Shown here in pieces: positions 50,814-61,215 of a stretch of 64,000 nucleotides of DNA. Both the position numbers and the translations under genes were made by a program. This DNA comes from Flavobacterium sharifuzzamanii (GTDB lineage: Bacteria; Bacteroidota; Bacteroidia; Flavobacteriales; Flavobacteriaceae), in NCBI RefSeq assembly GCF_003254585.1, contig NZ_QJGZ01000042.1, positions 372,001-436,000 of the forward strand, written 5' to 3'. The notes beneath the pieces were generated by a model. It was not told the DNA's origin. It did no database searches and saw only the letters and a program-made list of their open reading frames with translations. Every line of letters begins with the position of its first letter. Position 1 is the first letter of the stretch.

Positions 50814-52265
50814 TTATTTCCATCCGCCGCCCAAGTCTCTGTAAACATGAACTGCAGCATTTAATTGTTCTTTTTTAGTATCAATTAATTCTAGTTTTGC
50901 TTCTAATGCATCTCTTTGAGTCATTAAAACTTCGAAATAATCTACTCTAGCTGATTTAAACAAATCGTTTGAAACATCAATGGAAGTATTTAAAGCATCT
51001 ACTTGTTTCGATTTAAGATCGTAACCTTTTTGAAGATTCTCAATCTTAGACATTTGGTTTGAAACTTCTAAATAAGCATTTAAAACCGTACGATCGTAAT
51101 TGTACAACGCTTGAATCTGTCTTGCATTGGCACTTGCAAACTCTGCCTTAATTGCATTTCTGTTAATCAAAGGCGCTACAAGATCTCCAGCCAATGAATA
51201 TAAAAGCGATTCTGGCATGGTGAACAGATAAGAAGGTTTAAAAGCATTTACTCCAATTGCTGCCGTAATATCCAAAGAAGGGTAAAACTCAGCACGGGCA
51301 ACTTTTACATCTAGTTTTGCAGCAACCAATTCCAATTCTGCTTGTTTAACATCTGGACGATTCTGTAACAATTGAGATGGAATTCCAGAACTTACTTGTG
51401 CTGGCAATAAGCTTAAGAAGTTCGTACTGCTAGTTCTTTTAATTTCCTGAGGATATCTTCCTAACAAAAAGTTGATTTTGTTTTCGTTTTCTTTTATCTG
51501 CTGTAAAATATCAAACTCTAAACTTTGTGAAGTTAAAACCTCTGCTTCAAATTTCTTAACTCCCAATTCAGTTGCTCTTGCCGCTTGTTTTTGAACTTTT
51601 ACAATTTCTAAAGCGTTAGTCTGCAATTTGATAGTCTGTTTTACAATATCCAACTGGTTGTCTAAAGCCAATAATTCATAATAAGAATCGGCAACTTCAG
51701 CGATGAGGTTGGTAATCACAAAGTTTTTACCTTCTACTGTAGCTAAATATCTGTTTAAAGCTGCTTTTTTAGAATTGCGCAATTTTTTCCAGATATCAAC
51801 TTCCCAATTCGCATAAGCGGCGATAGTAAAATCTCCTAGCGGATCTGGCATTTCTTTACCAGGCTTAATCTCTGTTGTAGCATCACCTGCTCCTTGGCTG
51901 GTATATCTACCCACTTTTTCTACTCCCGCTCCCGCACGTAAACCTGCTGTTGGCAATAAAAGTCCTTTTTTTACACGAATATCATTCTTTGCAATTTCGA
52001 TTTCTTGTAAAGTGATATTTAATTCTTGATTGTTTTTAAGAGCAGCATCAATTAAATCAACTAGATTTTGATCTTTAAAATAATCTTTCCAGTTTAAAGT
52101 TGCTGTATTATTGTTTGCATCTTGCGTTTGAGCTGTTGAGCCAAACGATTCTGGAACTGGAGTACTTGTAGTAACTGCTGCCTCAGGTGCAGGGGTTTTA
52201 CACCCTGCAACTGCTAGACAAACAGCTAATGCAATACTATATTGATATGATTTAACTTTATACAT
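50814..52265 (-). CDS. TolC/OprM-type outer-membrane efflux lipoprotein
   Basis: The product has 483 residues from the ATG at 52265. An upstream ATG at 52277 lies inside the RND gene and would add four residues before the signal. The lipoprotein signal is ALAVCLAVAGCKTP. Two OEP repeats are visible (LVDLIDAALKNNQELNITLQEIEIAKNDIRVKKG, and QNRPDVKQAELELVAAKLDVKVARAEFYPSLDI). It forms the outer-membrane channel for the RND pump, whose gene overlaps it by eight bases. Confidence 0.93.
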   Translation of the reverse strand: MYKVKSYQYSIALAVCLAVAGCKTPAPEAAVTTSTPVPESFGSTAQTQDANNNTATLNWKDYFKDQNLVDLIDAALKNNQELNITLQEIEIAKNDIRVKKGLLLPTAGLRAGAGVEKVGRYTSQGAGDATTEIKPGKEMPDPLGDFTIAAYANWEVDIWKKLRNSKKAALNRYLATVEGKNFVITNLIAEVADSYYELLALDNQLDIVKQTIKLQTNALEIVKVQKQAARATELGVKKFEAEVLTSQSLEFDILQQIKENENKINFLLGRYPQEIKRTSSTNFLSLLPAQVSSGIPSQLLQNRPDVKQAELELVAAKLDVKVARAEFYPSLDITAAIGVNAFKPSYLFTMPESLLYSLAGDLVAPLINRNAIKAEFASANARQIQALYNYDRTVLNAYLEVSNQMSKIENLQKGYDLKSKQVDALNTSIDVSNDLFKSARVDYFEVLMTQRDALEAKLELIDTKKEQLNAAVHVYRDLGGGWK

Positions 52266-55200
52266 GATTGTTATCAATTTCTTCTGTTAATGGGTTTTCT
52301 AATTCATGTTTTACCAATTTGTATTTTTCAGCAATTTTGGCAAAAATGAAATACAAGCCCGGAATTACAAATACACCGCAAATGGTTCCGATAAGCATAC
52401 CTCCAGCGGCTGCAGTACCAATTGTTCGGTTACCAATTTTACCTGGACCAGTTGCAAAAGCAAGCGGTAATAAACCTGCAATAAAGGCAAATGAAGTCAT
52501 CAAAATTGGACGGAACCTTGCTTTTGCCCCTTCCATTGCTGATTGTAAAACTGATAATCCTGCAGCATGCCTTTGTATGGCAAACTCTACAATCAGTACG
52601 GCATTTTTACCTAATAAACCAATCAACATTACCATGGCAACCTGTGCATAAATGTTGTTTTCTAATCCTGTTAATTTCAATAAAAGGAAAGCTCCAAAAA
52701 TACCCGCTGGTAATGAAAGAATAACTGATAATGGCAGAATGAAACTTTCATATTGCGCAGCTAATACTAAGTAAACGAATCCTAAACAGATTAAGAATAC
52801 CCAAATCGCCTGATTACCTTGAGCAACCTCATCGGCAGAAATACCTGCCCAGTCAATGTCATATCCTCTTGGCAATTTTTCGGCAGCAATTCTCTGAATC
52901 ACTTTAATTGCAGTACCAGAACTATAACCCGCAGCTGGAGAACCACTAATTTGCGTTGAGGTATACATGTTGTGACGTGTAATTTCTGAAAGTCCGTATA
53001 CTTTTTCTAATTTCATAAAAGCAGAATAAGGCACCATTTCGTCACGATCATTTTTTACATACAATTTCAAGATATCATCTGGCTGTGCACGATATTCTGG
53101 CGAAGCCTGAACAATAACTTTATAGTTGATACCAAATTTGATAAAACTGATTTCGTAGTTACTTCCCACAAGAGTCGAAAGTGTATTCATAGCATTCTCG
53201 ATAGAAACCCCTTTTTGCTGTGCCAAGTCATTATCAACTTTCATCATGTATTGAGGGAAACTAGAGCTATAGAAACTAAATACGTTTGATAATTCTGGCT
53301 GTTTGTTCAACTCGGCAACAAAGTCATTGTTTACCTGCTCCATTCTCTTATAATCTACAGAACCAGTTTTATCTAGCAAACGAAGCTCAAATCCACCAGC
53401 AGCTCCATATCCTGGTACAGCAGGCGGTTGGAAAAATTCGATATTTGCCCCCGCAATATCTTTACATTTTTCCTCCATCTCATGCATAATCTCTAGAACA
53501 GATTCTTTTCTGTCGCTCCAGTCTTTCAAGTTCACCAAACATGTTCCTGAGTTGGCACCTGTACCTTCAGATAGAATCTCATAACCTGCTAATGAAGAAA
53601 CCGATTTTACTCCGTCAATCTCTTCCGCAATTTTTTGAACTCTCTCTGCAATATTATTTGTTCTCTCTAATGATGAACCTGGAGGTGTCTGAATTACGGC
53701 ATAAAACATTCCCTGATCCTCATTCGGAATAAATCCTGAAGGAACCGAACTACTTATTAAAAATGTCCCAATACAGAAACCTACAAGCGCCAAAATAGTA
53801 ACCACTCTTCTGTCAACGATTTTACCTAATAGATTCTGATATTTACCTTGAGCTAAATTGAATTTTTCGTTGAAGGCATCAATAAATCTATTTGCAGGCG
53901 TTGGTTTTTTAGGTTGTCCGTGATTGTTTTTTAACATCATAGCACAAAGTGCAGGCGTCAATGTCAAAGCCACAATACCAGAAAGAATAATCGCCGTTGC
54001 CATAGTTACAGAGAACTGTCTGTAGAAAACCCCAACTGGACCAGACATAAACGCAACCGGAATAAATACCGCAGCCATTAAGAATGTAATAGCGATAATT
54101 GCCCCTGCGATTTCATGCATTGCTTGTTTAGTTGCTTTAAATGGCGAGAGATGTTCCTCTTCCATCTTGGCGTGAACGGCCTCGATAACCACAATCGCAT
54201 CATCGACGACGACTCCAATTGCTAGTACTAGAGCAAATAATGTAATTAAGTTCAATGAAATATCGAAGAATGTCATGAACACAAAAGTTCCTACCAACGA
54301 TACAGGCACCGCAATTGCAGGAATAACCGTAGAACGCCAGTCTCCTAAGAAAAGAAAAACTACTAAACCTACCAGAATAAATGCTTCTACAAGTGTATGG
54401 ATTACTTTTTCGATAGAAGCATCAAGGAATTTAGAAACGTCATACGAAATTTCATAATCCATTCCTTTTGGAAATCTTTGTTTGATTTTTTCAAGCTTAG
54501 CTTTAACTTCTTCAATAACCTGATTCGCGTTACTTCCAAAAGATTGTTTCAATACGATCGCTGCTGAAGGTTTTCCATTCAAATTAGAATAGATATCATA
54601 CATCGAGCTTCCAAATTCAACTTTAGCAACATCTTTCAATCTCAAAAGCTCTCCGTTTGGATTTGCTTTTACTACAATATTCTCATATTGTTCTTTTGTT
54701 GTAAAACGTCCAGAATATTTCAATACATACTCAAATGCTTGAGAACGTTTACCAGAACTTTCTCCCGTTTTACCAGGAGAAGCCTCCAAACTCTGACTAG
54801 ATAATGCTTCCATTATTTCATCAGCAGAAATTTTATAGGCTAACATACGATCTGGTTTCAACCAGATACGCATTGCATATTCACGTGTTCCTAAGATATC
54901 CCCAGAACCAATACCGTTTACCCTTTTCAATTCAGAAAGTACGTTGATATCAGCATAGTTATACAAGAACTTCATATCGGTATTTTTGTCTGTACTGTAA
55001 AGGTTCACGTACATCAGCATACTTGGTACTTCTCGAGTAATCTTGATACCTTCACGAATTACCAAAGGAGGAAGTTTATTGGTAACAGAAGCCACACGGT
55101 TCTGTACGTTAATTGCTGCTTGGTTAGGATCTGTACCTAAGTTAAATACCACTTTAATTGTAGCTTCACCATCGTTTCCAGCATCAGAAGCCATATATTT

Positions 55201-55425
55201 CATCCCTGGAACACCATTTAAAGCTCTTTCCAAAGGAATAACAACTGCCTTAACCATCAATTCACCGTTAGATCCAGGATAATCTGCGGTAACGTTCACC
55301 ATTGGAGGTGAAATTGTAGGGAATTGTGTAATTGGTAAGTTTAGAACCGACAACACCCCTAAAAAGACAATAATCAACGATATTACTATCGAAAGAACAG
55401 GTCTTTGAATAAATTTATTAAACAT
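52258..55425 (-). CDS. RND efflux pump, HAE1 (AcrB-like) family
   Basis: The product has 1055 residues with the twelve-helix RND plan. FIQRPVLSIVISLIIVFLG starts TM1. The proton-relay region is in TM4 (TLFALVLAIGVVVDDAIVVIE, Asp pair). PPGSSLERTN and GFELRLLDKTG belong to the porter domains. VMLIGLLGKNAVLIVEFA is TM10-11. The HAE1 group exports hydrophobic or amphiphilic drugs. It is second in the operon adaptor, pump, outer-membrane channel, 115 bases after the adaptor gene. Confidence 0.95.
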   Translation of the reverse strand: MFNKFIQRPVLSIVISLIIVFLGVLSVLNLPITQFPTISPPMVNVTADYPGSNGELMVKAVVIPLERALNGVPGMKYMASDAGNDGEATIKVVFNLGTDPNQAAINVQNRVASVTNKLPPLVIREGIKITREVPSMLMYVNLYSTDKNTDMKFLYNYADINVLSELKRVNGIGSGDILGTREYAMRIWLKPDRMLAYKISADEIMEALSSQSLEASPGKTGESSGKRSQAFEYVLKYSGRFTTKEQYENIVVKANPNGELLRLKDVAKVEFGSSMYDIYSNLNGKPSAAIVLKQSFGSNANQVIEEVKAKLEKIKQRFPKGMDYEISYDVSKFLDASIEKVIHTLVEAFILVGLVVFLFLGDWRSTVIPAIAVPVSLVGTFVFMTFFDISLNLITLFALVLAIGVVVDDAIVVIEAVHAKMEEEHLSPFKATKQAMHEIAGAIIAITFLMAAVFIPVAFMSGPVGVFYRQFSVTMATAIILSGIVALTLTPALCAMMLKNNHGQPKKPTPANRFIDAFNEKFNLAQGKYQNLLGKIVDRRVVTILALVGFCIGTFLISSSVPSGFIPNEDQGMFYAVIQTPPGSSLERTNNIAERVQKIAEEIDGVKSVSSLAGYEILSEGTGANSGTCLVNLKDWSDRKESVLEIMHEMEEKCKDIAGANIEFFQPPAVPGYGAAGGFELRLLDKTGSVDYKRMEQVNNDFVAELNKQPELSNVFSFYSSSFPQYMMKVDNDLAQQKGVSIENAMNTLSTLVGSNYEISFIKFGINYKVIVQASPEYRAQPDDILKLYVKNDRDEMVPYSAFMKLEKVYGLSEITRHNMYTSTQISGSPAAGYSSGTAIKVIQRIAAEKLPRGYDIDWAGISADEVAQGNQAIWVFLICLGFVYLVLAAQYESFILPLSVILSLPAGIFGAFLLLKLTGLENNIYAQVAMVMLIGLLGKNAVLIVEFAIQRHAAGLSVLQSAMEGAKARFRPILMTSFAFIAGLLPLAFATGPGKIGNRTIGTAAAGGMLIGTICGVFVIPGLYFIFAKIAEKYKLVKHELENPLTEEIDNNHV

Positions 55426-55540
55426 TTTAATATTTTTTAAATGATTAAATTAAATGGAAATCAATACGCAGTTAGAATTATTTTCTTTGTTCGCCACTAA
55501 TGTGACTGAACACTAAAAACTGATTAACTGAATACTTCAT

Positions 55541-56623
55541 TTATTCTGCTTTTAAGCGTAAATGATTGATTACTTCTTTAGGAGATTCGTAATCGAATTT
55601 AATTTTGTCGTTTTCTTTTACTTTCTGAACACCTTCAAGTAGGATTCTATCGTTTTCTGTAATACCGCTTTTGATTACATACAAATCAGGGATTTCACCT
55701 GTAATTGTGATTTCTCTAGAACTAACTTTACTGTCTTTACCAACTACAAAAACATATTTTTTATCTTGAATTTCGTAAGTCGCTTTTTGTGGAATTACAA
55801 TAGCATTTTTAAGAGGAACATTCATTTGAACTTGTCCTGTTTCTCCATTTCTTAGCAATTTTCCAGAATTAGGGAATCTTGCTCTGAAAGCGATATTTCC
55901 TGTTTCGTTATTGAATTCACTTTCAATTACCTCAACATTACCTTTTTCTTTAAAAATATCTCCGTTAGCCAAAACTAAATTTACTTTGTTATCAGCACGG
56001 TCCTTAATATTCGTTTCATAACTAATGTACTCTGGCTCAGAAACATTGAAATAAGCGAACATCTGACTGTTGTCTGAAAGGCTTGTCAATAATTCTCCTT
56101 CATCAATTAAACTTCCTAGTTTTAAAGGAATACGGTCGATTGTTCCATCAAATGGAGCTCTGATTTCTGTGAATGATAAGTGAAGTTTTGCTAATGATAC
56201 TTCAGCTTTTGCAGATTGCAGTTTTGCCTGAGCAACACTCAATTCGTTTTTAGAAACGATATTTTTATCTGCCAATAATTTAGAATTTTGCAATTCGATT
56301 TCTGCCGATTTTTGTTCAGACTGCGCTTTTAATAATTCAGCCTGATACATGTTTGGCATAATTTTAAACAACAGTTGTCCTTTTTTTACAAACTGTCCTT
56401 CGTCAACATATATATTTTGTAAAAACCCTTTTTCTTGGGCGCGAAGTTCGATATTGCGAACCGATCTAATTTGTGAAACGTATTCTTTGGTAAATGAAGT
56501 ATCAATTCTAACTGGATTAGTTACCGTAAATTTTTCAACTTCTTCTTTTTCTTCTTTTTTAGATGTGCAGCTCGTTAAGCACACCAAGGCCATTAAGCCT
56601 GTGAACACAATGATTTTTTTCAT
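55541..56623 (-). CDS. RND efflux periplasmic adaptor subunit
   Basis: The product has 360 residues with a lipoprotein signal (TGLMALVCLTSCTSKKEE). The biotinyl-lipoyl half motifs (GFLQNIYVDEGQFVKKGQLLFKI and LHLSFTEIRAPFDGTIDRI) flank a helical hairpin. They are followed by beta-barrel and membrane-proximal domains (RNGETGQVQMNVPLKNAIVIPQKATYEIQDKKYVFVVG). It links the AcrB-like pump to the TolC-like channel. It is first in the operon. Confidence 0.94.
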   Translation of the reverse strand: MKKIIVFTGLMALVCLTSCTSKKEEKEEVEKFTVTNPVRIDTSFTKEYVSQIRSVRNIELRAQEKGFLQNIYVDEGQFVKKGQLLFKIMPNMYQAELLKAQSEQKSAEIELQNSKLLADKNIVSKNELSVAQAKLQSAKAEVSLAKLHLSFTEIRAPFDGTIDRIPLKLGSLIDEGELLTSLSDNSQMFAYFNVSEPEYISYETNIKDRADNKVNLVLANGDIFKEKGNVEVIESEFNNETGNIAFRARFPNSGKLLRNGETGQVQMNVPLKNAIVIPQKATYEIQDKKYVFVVGKDSKVSSREITITGEIPDLYVIKSGITENDRILLEGVQKVKENDKIKFDYESPKEVINHLRLKAE

Positions 56624-56802
56624 GATTTAGTTTGGAAATTAAGCGATTGAATGCTTTAGGAATAAAAAATTCCTTTTGGATGTTAAAATGCATCAGTCAG
56701 CCTTAGTCCAGACCTTAACCTTCATATAAGCAGAAGTAGAAAAATATACAACAGCAAGATACGCAGAGATCAAAACTCAGGTAACCGATGTATACTGTAA
56801 AA

Positions 56803-57183
56803 TCAAATTCTTAATACTCGCTGAGTAATATAGATAGGATTTGAATGCCCAAATATAGGCGTAGAAAATTTTAAACGATTAGAATCATTCGCTGCAGACT
56901 GATCTGAAAGTGCCAGATACAAAGCGTCTACCAAACTGTACGAAGCAGTAAAATATTTGTTCGTAAGTAAATCAACATCTTCGCCTCCAACAAGATCTTC
57001 TTCTAAATCAATATCTGTAGCTTCTTCAATTGTTGAAGTTCCGCGATCTTGATTAGTAAATTTAACCCTGTGTTTTTGTAGATGATGGTGATTATGAGGA
57101 CCAAAAGTATTTGCATTCAAATATTGGCCTCCGCCAAACAGAAGCATATTCATGAATACTAAAAATACTATTAACTTTCTCAT
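56803..57183 (-). CDS. Hypothetical exported His-rich small protein
   Basis: The product has 126 residues with a signal peptide (LIVFLVFMNMLLFGGGQYLNA) and a mature start rich in histidine (FGPHNHHHLQKHRVKF). An acidic stretch follows (EEATDIDLEEDLVGGEDVD). It is not recognised. It lies 179 bases upstream of the adaptor gene on the same strand, so co-transcription with the efflux operon is possible. The His cluster could bind a metal, but the pump is not of the metal-efflux type. Confidence 0.55.
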   Translation of the reverse strand: MRKLIVFLVFMNMLLFGGGQYLNANTFGPHNHHHLQKHRVKFTNQDRGTSTIEEATDIDLEEDLVGGEDVDLLTNKYFTASYSLVDALYLALSDQSAANDSNRLKFSTPIFGHSNPIYITQRVLRI

Positions 57184-57377
57184 TTCGGTGCGAAAGTAAT
57201 AAAAGAATTAAAACAAAAAAAGATTTTTTAACAAGCTTTAACAGTTACATAAAATGAAAACGTTTTCGGTAACTTTTTATATGAAGATTAGATGAAGAAA
57301 AGCATTATCCAATTCAAAAAATGCAATATAAATAACTACAAAACAAATATTTACCCAAGACAAATAAATTATTATTA

Positions 57378-57782
57378 TTAAAGTTTAATTTGCATTACTG
57401 TAAATTCTTGACCAGCTTTTGCAAATGTTTTATGAGTATCTATAAGCCCTATTTTTTCATAAAAAGACTTTTTATTGCTTCTGGCATTGCACCAAACTTT
57501 TTCTATTTTTTTACTTTTTGCAAATTTCAGAATGTATTTTAAAAGATAAGAAGCAATTCCCTTTCCCTGATATTCTTCTAAAGTGGCTAATTTTCTAAAC
57601 TGCATTTCTTTCCCTTCGATAAAACAAGAAACTATAGAGACCAATTTATCTTCTTCAAAAACTCCAAAATGAAATCCTGAATCGTCTTCTTCTAATTGCA
57701 CAAATTCAAAAGGTTGCTCAGGCCACATTACTTCGTGACGAATCTGCCAGGTATCAGATGCTTTTATTGTTTTAATTTCCAT
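57378..57782 (-). CDS. GNAT family N-acetyltransferase
   Basis: The product has 134 residues and is a single GNAT domain. FRKLATLEEYQGKGIASYLLKYILKFAK contains the acetyl-CoA pyrophosphate loop (Q/RxxGxG/A). KVWCNARSNKKSFYEKIGL is the usual C-terminal part. The substrate is unknown. It is monocistronic. Confidence 0.9.
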   Translation of the reverse strand: MEIKTIKASDTWQIRHEVMWPEQPFEFVQLEEDDSGFHFGVFEEDKLVSIVSCFIEGKEMQFRKLATLEEYQGKGIASYLLKYILKFAKSKKIEKVWCNARSNKKSFYEKIGLIDTHKTFAKAGQEFTVMQIKL

Positions 57783-57955
57783 TTCACTCTATTATCTGCT
57801 CAAAAATAATTCATTTTGATTTGATTATAAAAAACAAATGCAGAATACAGACATAACTAGCTTTCAAAACTTTACATAAAAATAAATCAGACAAATCATT
57901 CAATTTAAATCTATTATACTTATTTTTATGGAACCAAAATCAAACAGATTCCGTT

Positions 57956-58522
57956 ATGAAAAAATTCTTTTTAGTAGCATTTTTATGTATTTGTGTAAAT
58001 GGATTTGCGCAATTAATACAAGTTGGACCGCAGTTTTCAACCAATATTACTTCTGTTGATGCAAAAAACTTTAGTTCCGACCATACCAATACAGGAATTG
58101 GTTTTGCAGCTTTTGCTCGAGTAAACCTTACCGTTTTTTATGCACAGGGTGAATTTGGTTATGCCCAAACTAATTTTAGCGTTTTCCAAGATGGTCGAGG
58201 AGAAACCGAATTTAAATTGTCTGGCACTGATGCCACTTTAATAGCTGGTTTTAAAATTCTCCCACTTGGAAAAATAGGAAATGTAAGAGTTTTTGCGGGA
58301 TATAATTGGAAAAATTATTCAGATATCAGCAGTAGCAACAATCTTAATTCAATAGGATTTGAAAGAAACAATCACAGTGTGCTCGGAGGTGTCGGAGTCG
58401 ATGTGTGGAGGCTTACTTTTGATGTAAGATATCTTGTGGGGCTTACAGATATCGATGCTTCTTCTAATAGCGAAATTAAAACTGGAGTAACAAATCTATC
58501 ACTTGGTTTTAAATTTCTATAA
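57956..58522 (+). CDS. Outer-membrane beta-barrel protein
   Basis: The product has 188 residues with a signal peptide (KKFFLVAFLCICVNGFAQ). The remainder shows alternating beta strands (TGIGFAAFARVNLTVFYAQGEFGYAQ, LSGTDATLIAGFKI, VRVFAGYNWKNYSDI) and ends LSLGFKFL, with the terminal aromatic-hydrophobic pattern of an eight-stranded barrel (PorT/OmpA-barrel type). It is monocistronic and is followed by a strong bidirectional terminator. Confidence 0.82.
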   Translation: MKKFFLVAFLCICVNGFAQLIQVGPQFSTNITSVDAKNFSSDHTNTGIGFAAFARVNLTVFYAQGEFGYAQTNFSVFQDGRGETEFKLSGTDATLIAGFKILPLGKIGNVRVFAGYNWKNYSDISSSNNLNSIGFERNNHSVLGGVGVDVWRLTFDVRYLVGLTDIDASSNSEIKTGVTNLSLGFKFL

Positions 58523-58531
58523 ACATAAAAC

Positions 58532-58565
58532 AAAAAAAAGGGAATCGATTGATTCCCTTTTTTTT
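58532..58565. terminator. Bidirectional intrinsic terminator
   Basis: GGGAATC, loop GATT, GATTCCC, with an A-run before and a T-run after. It serves both the outer-membrane barrel gene and the convergent 204-residue gene. Confidence 0.87.
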
Positions 58566-59175
58566 ATAATTTAACGTAATAACTCTCTTCATTATCACTC
58601 ATTATCTTTTGTATTCCTTCTTCTGTTTTAACAGCTACATTTACAACATGGAGTATGTTTGACTTATCATTCAGACTGCAGTTCCAAATTGTCCCATCGG
58701 AAAGAATAATCTCTGAGAATGCAGATACATTACAGTTATTATTATTGTACACTAGATTTTCTGTTTTGACAAGTTTCTTTACCTGTGTTTTTTTGTCAAC
58801 TTCGTAAAATAAAATCTCGTTTTCTTTAATTTCTACTAATTCATCAAAAGCAGATTGATTCACACTTGCTGTAGCTGAAGACCAGACTGGTTGATTTCCT
58901 GTTCTTTTCCAAGTTCCAACAACTTGATTTAAAATTTCTTTTCTCAAAACGCCACGCAAAGTATCTACTTTACTTACGGCATCTTTTCCAATTTCAGTAT
59001 CTGGTTTGATCTTAGCGACTAAAGAAAATAAGTCAATAGCTTTTACAAAGTCAGATTTTTTGTAATATGCAACAGCTAATTCATATTTGTTTTTTTGAAA
59101 TACTGTCTTCTGGTCATTCTGTCCAAAGAACTGAAATGTACTTAATAATACAATCAGCACACATGTTTTTTTCAT
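58564..59175 (-). CDS. Hypothetical exported protein
   Basis: The product has 203 residues from the ATG at 59175. A longer start at 59205 is rejected because it falls inside a minus-strand TAGGTTTG promoter box (59203-59210). A signal peptide (TCVLIVLLSTFQFFG) is followed by a TPR-like helix pair (KYELAVAYYKKSDFVKAIDLFSLVAKI) and a lipocalin-like C-terminal part (VVGTWKRTGNQPVW, EILFYEVDKKTQVKKLV). Function is unknown. Confidence 0.65.
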   Translation of the reverse strand: MKKTCVLIVLLSTFQFFGQNDQKTVFQKNKYELAVAYYKKSDFVKAIDLFSLVAKIKPDTEIGKDAVSKVDTLRGVLRKEILNQVVGTWKRTGNQPVWSSATASVNQSAFDELVEIKENEILFYEVDKKTQVKKLVKTENLVYNNNNCNVSAFSEIILSDGTIWNCSLNDKSNILHVVNVAVKTEEGIQKIMSDNEESYYVKL

Positions 59176-59337
59176 TAAGGTTGTAGGTTTTTTTGTATTT
59201 TGCAAACCTACTTTATTTTAAAGAAATACCTTTACGGCTTTCCGTATTTTAGAATATTTTTAATCATTCAAAACAATAACCATTAATTATTTAAAACAAA
59301 ACAACTTTATTAACTTTTTTTATAAGAATAACCCAAT

Positions 59338-61215
59338 CTACTTAACAAGTAAAATATTATTTTCCGGTGTTGCATCCATAAAAATGCCTCCATCGAGCTG
59401 AATTTGGACTATTTTTTTTGCACTTTTCAGAATTATTTTGGCTGTTTTTTGATTTTTCTCCCAAATTGCAGGCGTCTGATGCAATGTTACTTTCGTTTTA
59501 TCAGCATAAGTAATTATTACGTCAAACGGAATAGCAAAACCGCCAATATTTTCTACTGTTATTATTTTCTTATCAGCAGAAATCCCTTTTACAGCAATAT
59601 CCAAATAATTGTTAGTAAAGAACCAATTATTGAAAAACCAATTTAAATTCTTACCTGTCTCTGCATTAAACGAATTAAAATAATCCCACGGAATTGGGTG
59701 TTTCCCATTCCAAGTATCCATATAGCCGTGCAAAGCTTTTTTAAACAAATCATCTCCTAACATATCTTTCAAAGCCAGGTAAGAAAGAGAAGCTTTTCCG
59801 TATGAGTTATTTCCATAACCTGCTCCAGATACCTGTGTAGACATTGTTATAATTGGCTGATCTTGTTCTGAAGAACGATCTTTAATATAATTTTTCACTC
59901 TAAACTCTTTATAAAATTTATCTGCAGCCTCTTTACCATGTTCAGCAATTCCGATTAAATATTCAAAAGTGGTCGCCCAACCTTCATCCATAAATGCATA
60001 ACGCGTTTCGTTAATTCCCATATAAAAAGGGAAATAAGTATGGGCAACTTCGTGATCTTGTACTAATTGGGCAAATACGGAATCTCCCACTTGAGAATCA
60101 TTGCACATCATCGGATACTCCATGTCAGCAAAACCTTGAAATGCTGTCATTTTTGAAAATGGATAAGGAACTCCTGGCCAGTTATTAGAAAACCAATCTA
60201 AGGCATATTGATTATTTTTTACAGAATTTACGAAATCTAATCCTTTTACATCATAAGCGGCCTGAACACTTGCTCGACGGTTTGTTTTCTTATCGACCAC
60301 GACACTGCTGGCATCCCATAAATAATGATCGCTTAAACCAAAACAAACATCTGTGATATTTTTAGCTTCAAATTTCCATACATTCCAATCGTATTGTTTG
60401 GTTACGATTCCGCTTTTCATTTCTTGTTCGTTAGCAATATGCAGAATTTCATCTGTTGTGTATGATTTTTTTAATCGCGACGCAAATTCAGGTTGTAAAA
60501 CCTCATCAGGATTTAATAAATCTCCTGTTGCATACACCACATAATTTTTTGGAGCTTTTACTGAAAACACATAATCATTAAAATCATTATAGAATTCTTG
60601 GCGATCTGTATGCGGTAATCTATCCCAGCCATTATAGTCATCATACACTGAAACTCTAGGATAACTGTATGCAACAAAGAAAGTAGTTTCATCAATCTGT
60701 CCTTCTCGCCCACTTTCTTTAGACAAAGGATAATTCCACTGAATATTTATAGTCGTTTTTGAATTCGGTAAGATCGGTTTTTGCAATTTTACATTTCCAA
60801 CCGTTCCCCAATTTCTGGCGTCTTCTTTGTACACTTCACTTTCTATTTTTAATGAAGTAATTGTTAATCCGTTACTTAAAAAATCATTATTCACATCACT
60901 CCCGCGAGACGAAGTAGGTTTATGAAGATTATTTACAAAACGGATAGCTAAATTTTTTAATGTGTCTTTACTATTGTTCTCATAGATAATAGTTTCTGTA
61001 CCTGAAACCATTCTAGTTTTAGGATCAACAGAAATTTCCATATTATATTTTCCACGATTCTGCCAATAGTTTACACCTGGTTTTCCATCTTTAGAACGTG
61101 TTCCGTTCTCGAAGGCCTTTTTAATATTTCTAGGCATGTAAAGCTCTTGGGCAATAGTATCTTGAGCAAAAAGAACGAATGCTATTAATGCAAATTGTAA
61201 AAATCTCTTTTTCAT
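59338..61215 (-). CDS. M1 family metallopeptidase
   Basis: The product has 625 residues with a signal peptide (RFLQFALIAFVLFAQDTIAQ). The zinc site is HEVAH (His388, His392), with Glu411 in MDEGWATTFE 18 residues on, the HExxH-x18-E signature of family M1. GFADMEYPM replaces the classical GAMEN aminopeptidase motif. The N-terminal beta domain (about 50-260) and a short C-terminal part are present. It is probably a periplasmic or surface aminopeptidase. It is monocistronic. Confidence 0.93.
   Translation of the reverse strand: MKKRFLQFALIAFVLFAQDTIAQELYMPRNIKKAFENGTRSKDGKPGVNYWQNRGKYNMEISVDPKTRMVSGTETIIYENNSKDTLKNLAIRFVNNLHKPTSSRGSDVNNDFLSNGLTITSLKIESEVYKEDARNWGTVGNVKLQKPILPNSKTTINIQWNYPLSKESGREGQIDETTFFVAYSYPRVSVYDDYNGWDRLPHTDRQEFYNDFNDYVFSVKAPKNYVVYATGDLLNPDEVLQPEFASRLKKSYTTDEILHIANEQEMKSGIVTKQYDWNVWKFEAKNITDVCFGLSDHYLWDASSVVVDKKTNRRASVQAAYDVKGLDFVNSVKNNQYALDWFSNNWPGVPYPFSKMTAFQGFADMEYPMMCNDSQVGDSVFAQLVQDHEVAHTYFPFYMGINETRYAFMDEGWATTFEYLIGIAEHGKEAADKFYKEFRVKNYIKDRSSEQDQPIITMSTQVSGAGYGNNSYGKASLSYLALKDMLGDDLFKKALHGYMDTWNGKHPIPWDYFNSFNAETGKNLNWFFNNWFFTNNYLDIAVKGISADKKIITVENIGGFAIPFDVIITYADKTKVTLHQTPAIWEKNQKTAKIILKSAKKIVQIQLDGGIFMDATPENNILLVK

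Noticed and set aside
53286-53732. Plus-strand frames within the RND pump gene
   Set aside because: They are antisense shadows of a highly conserved gene.
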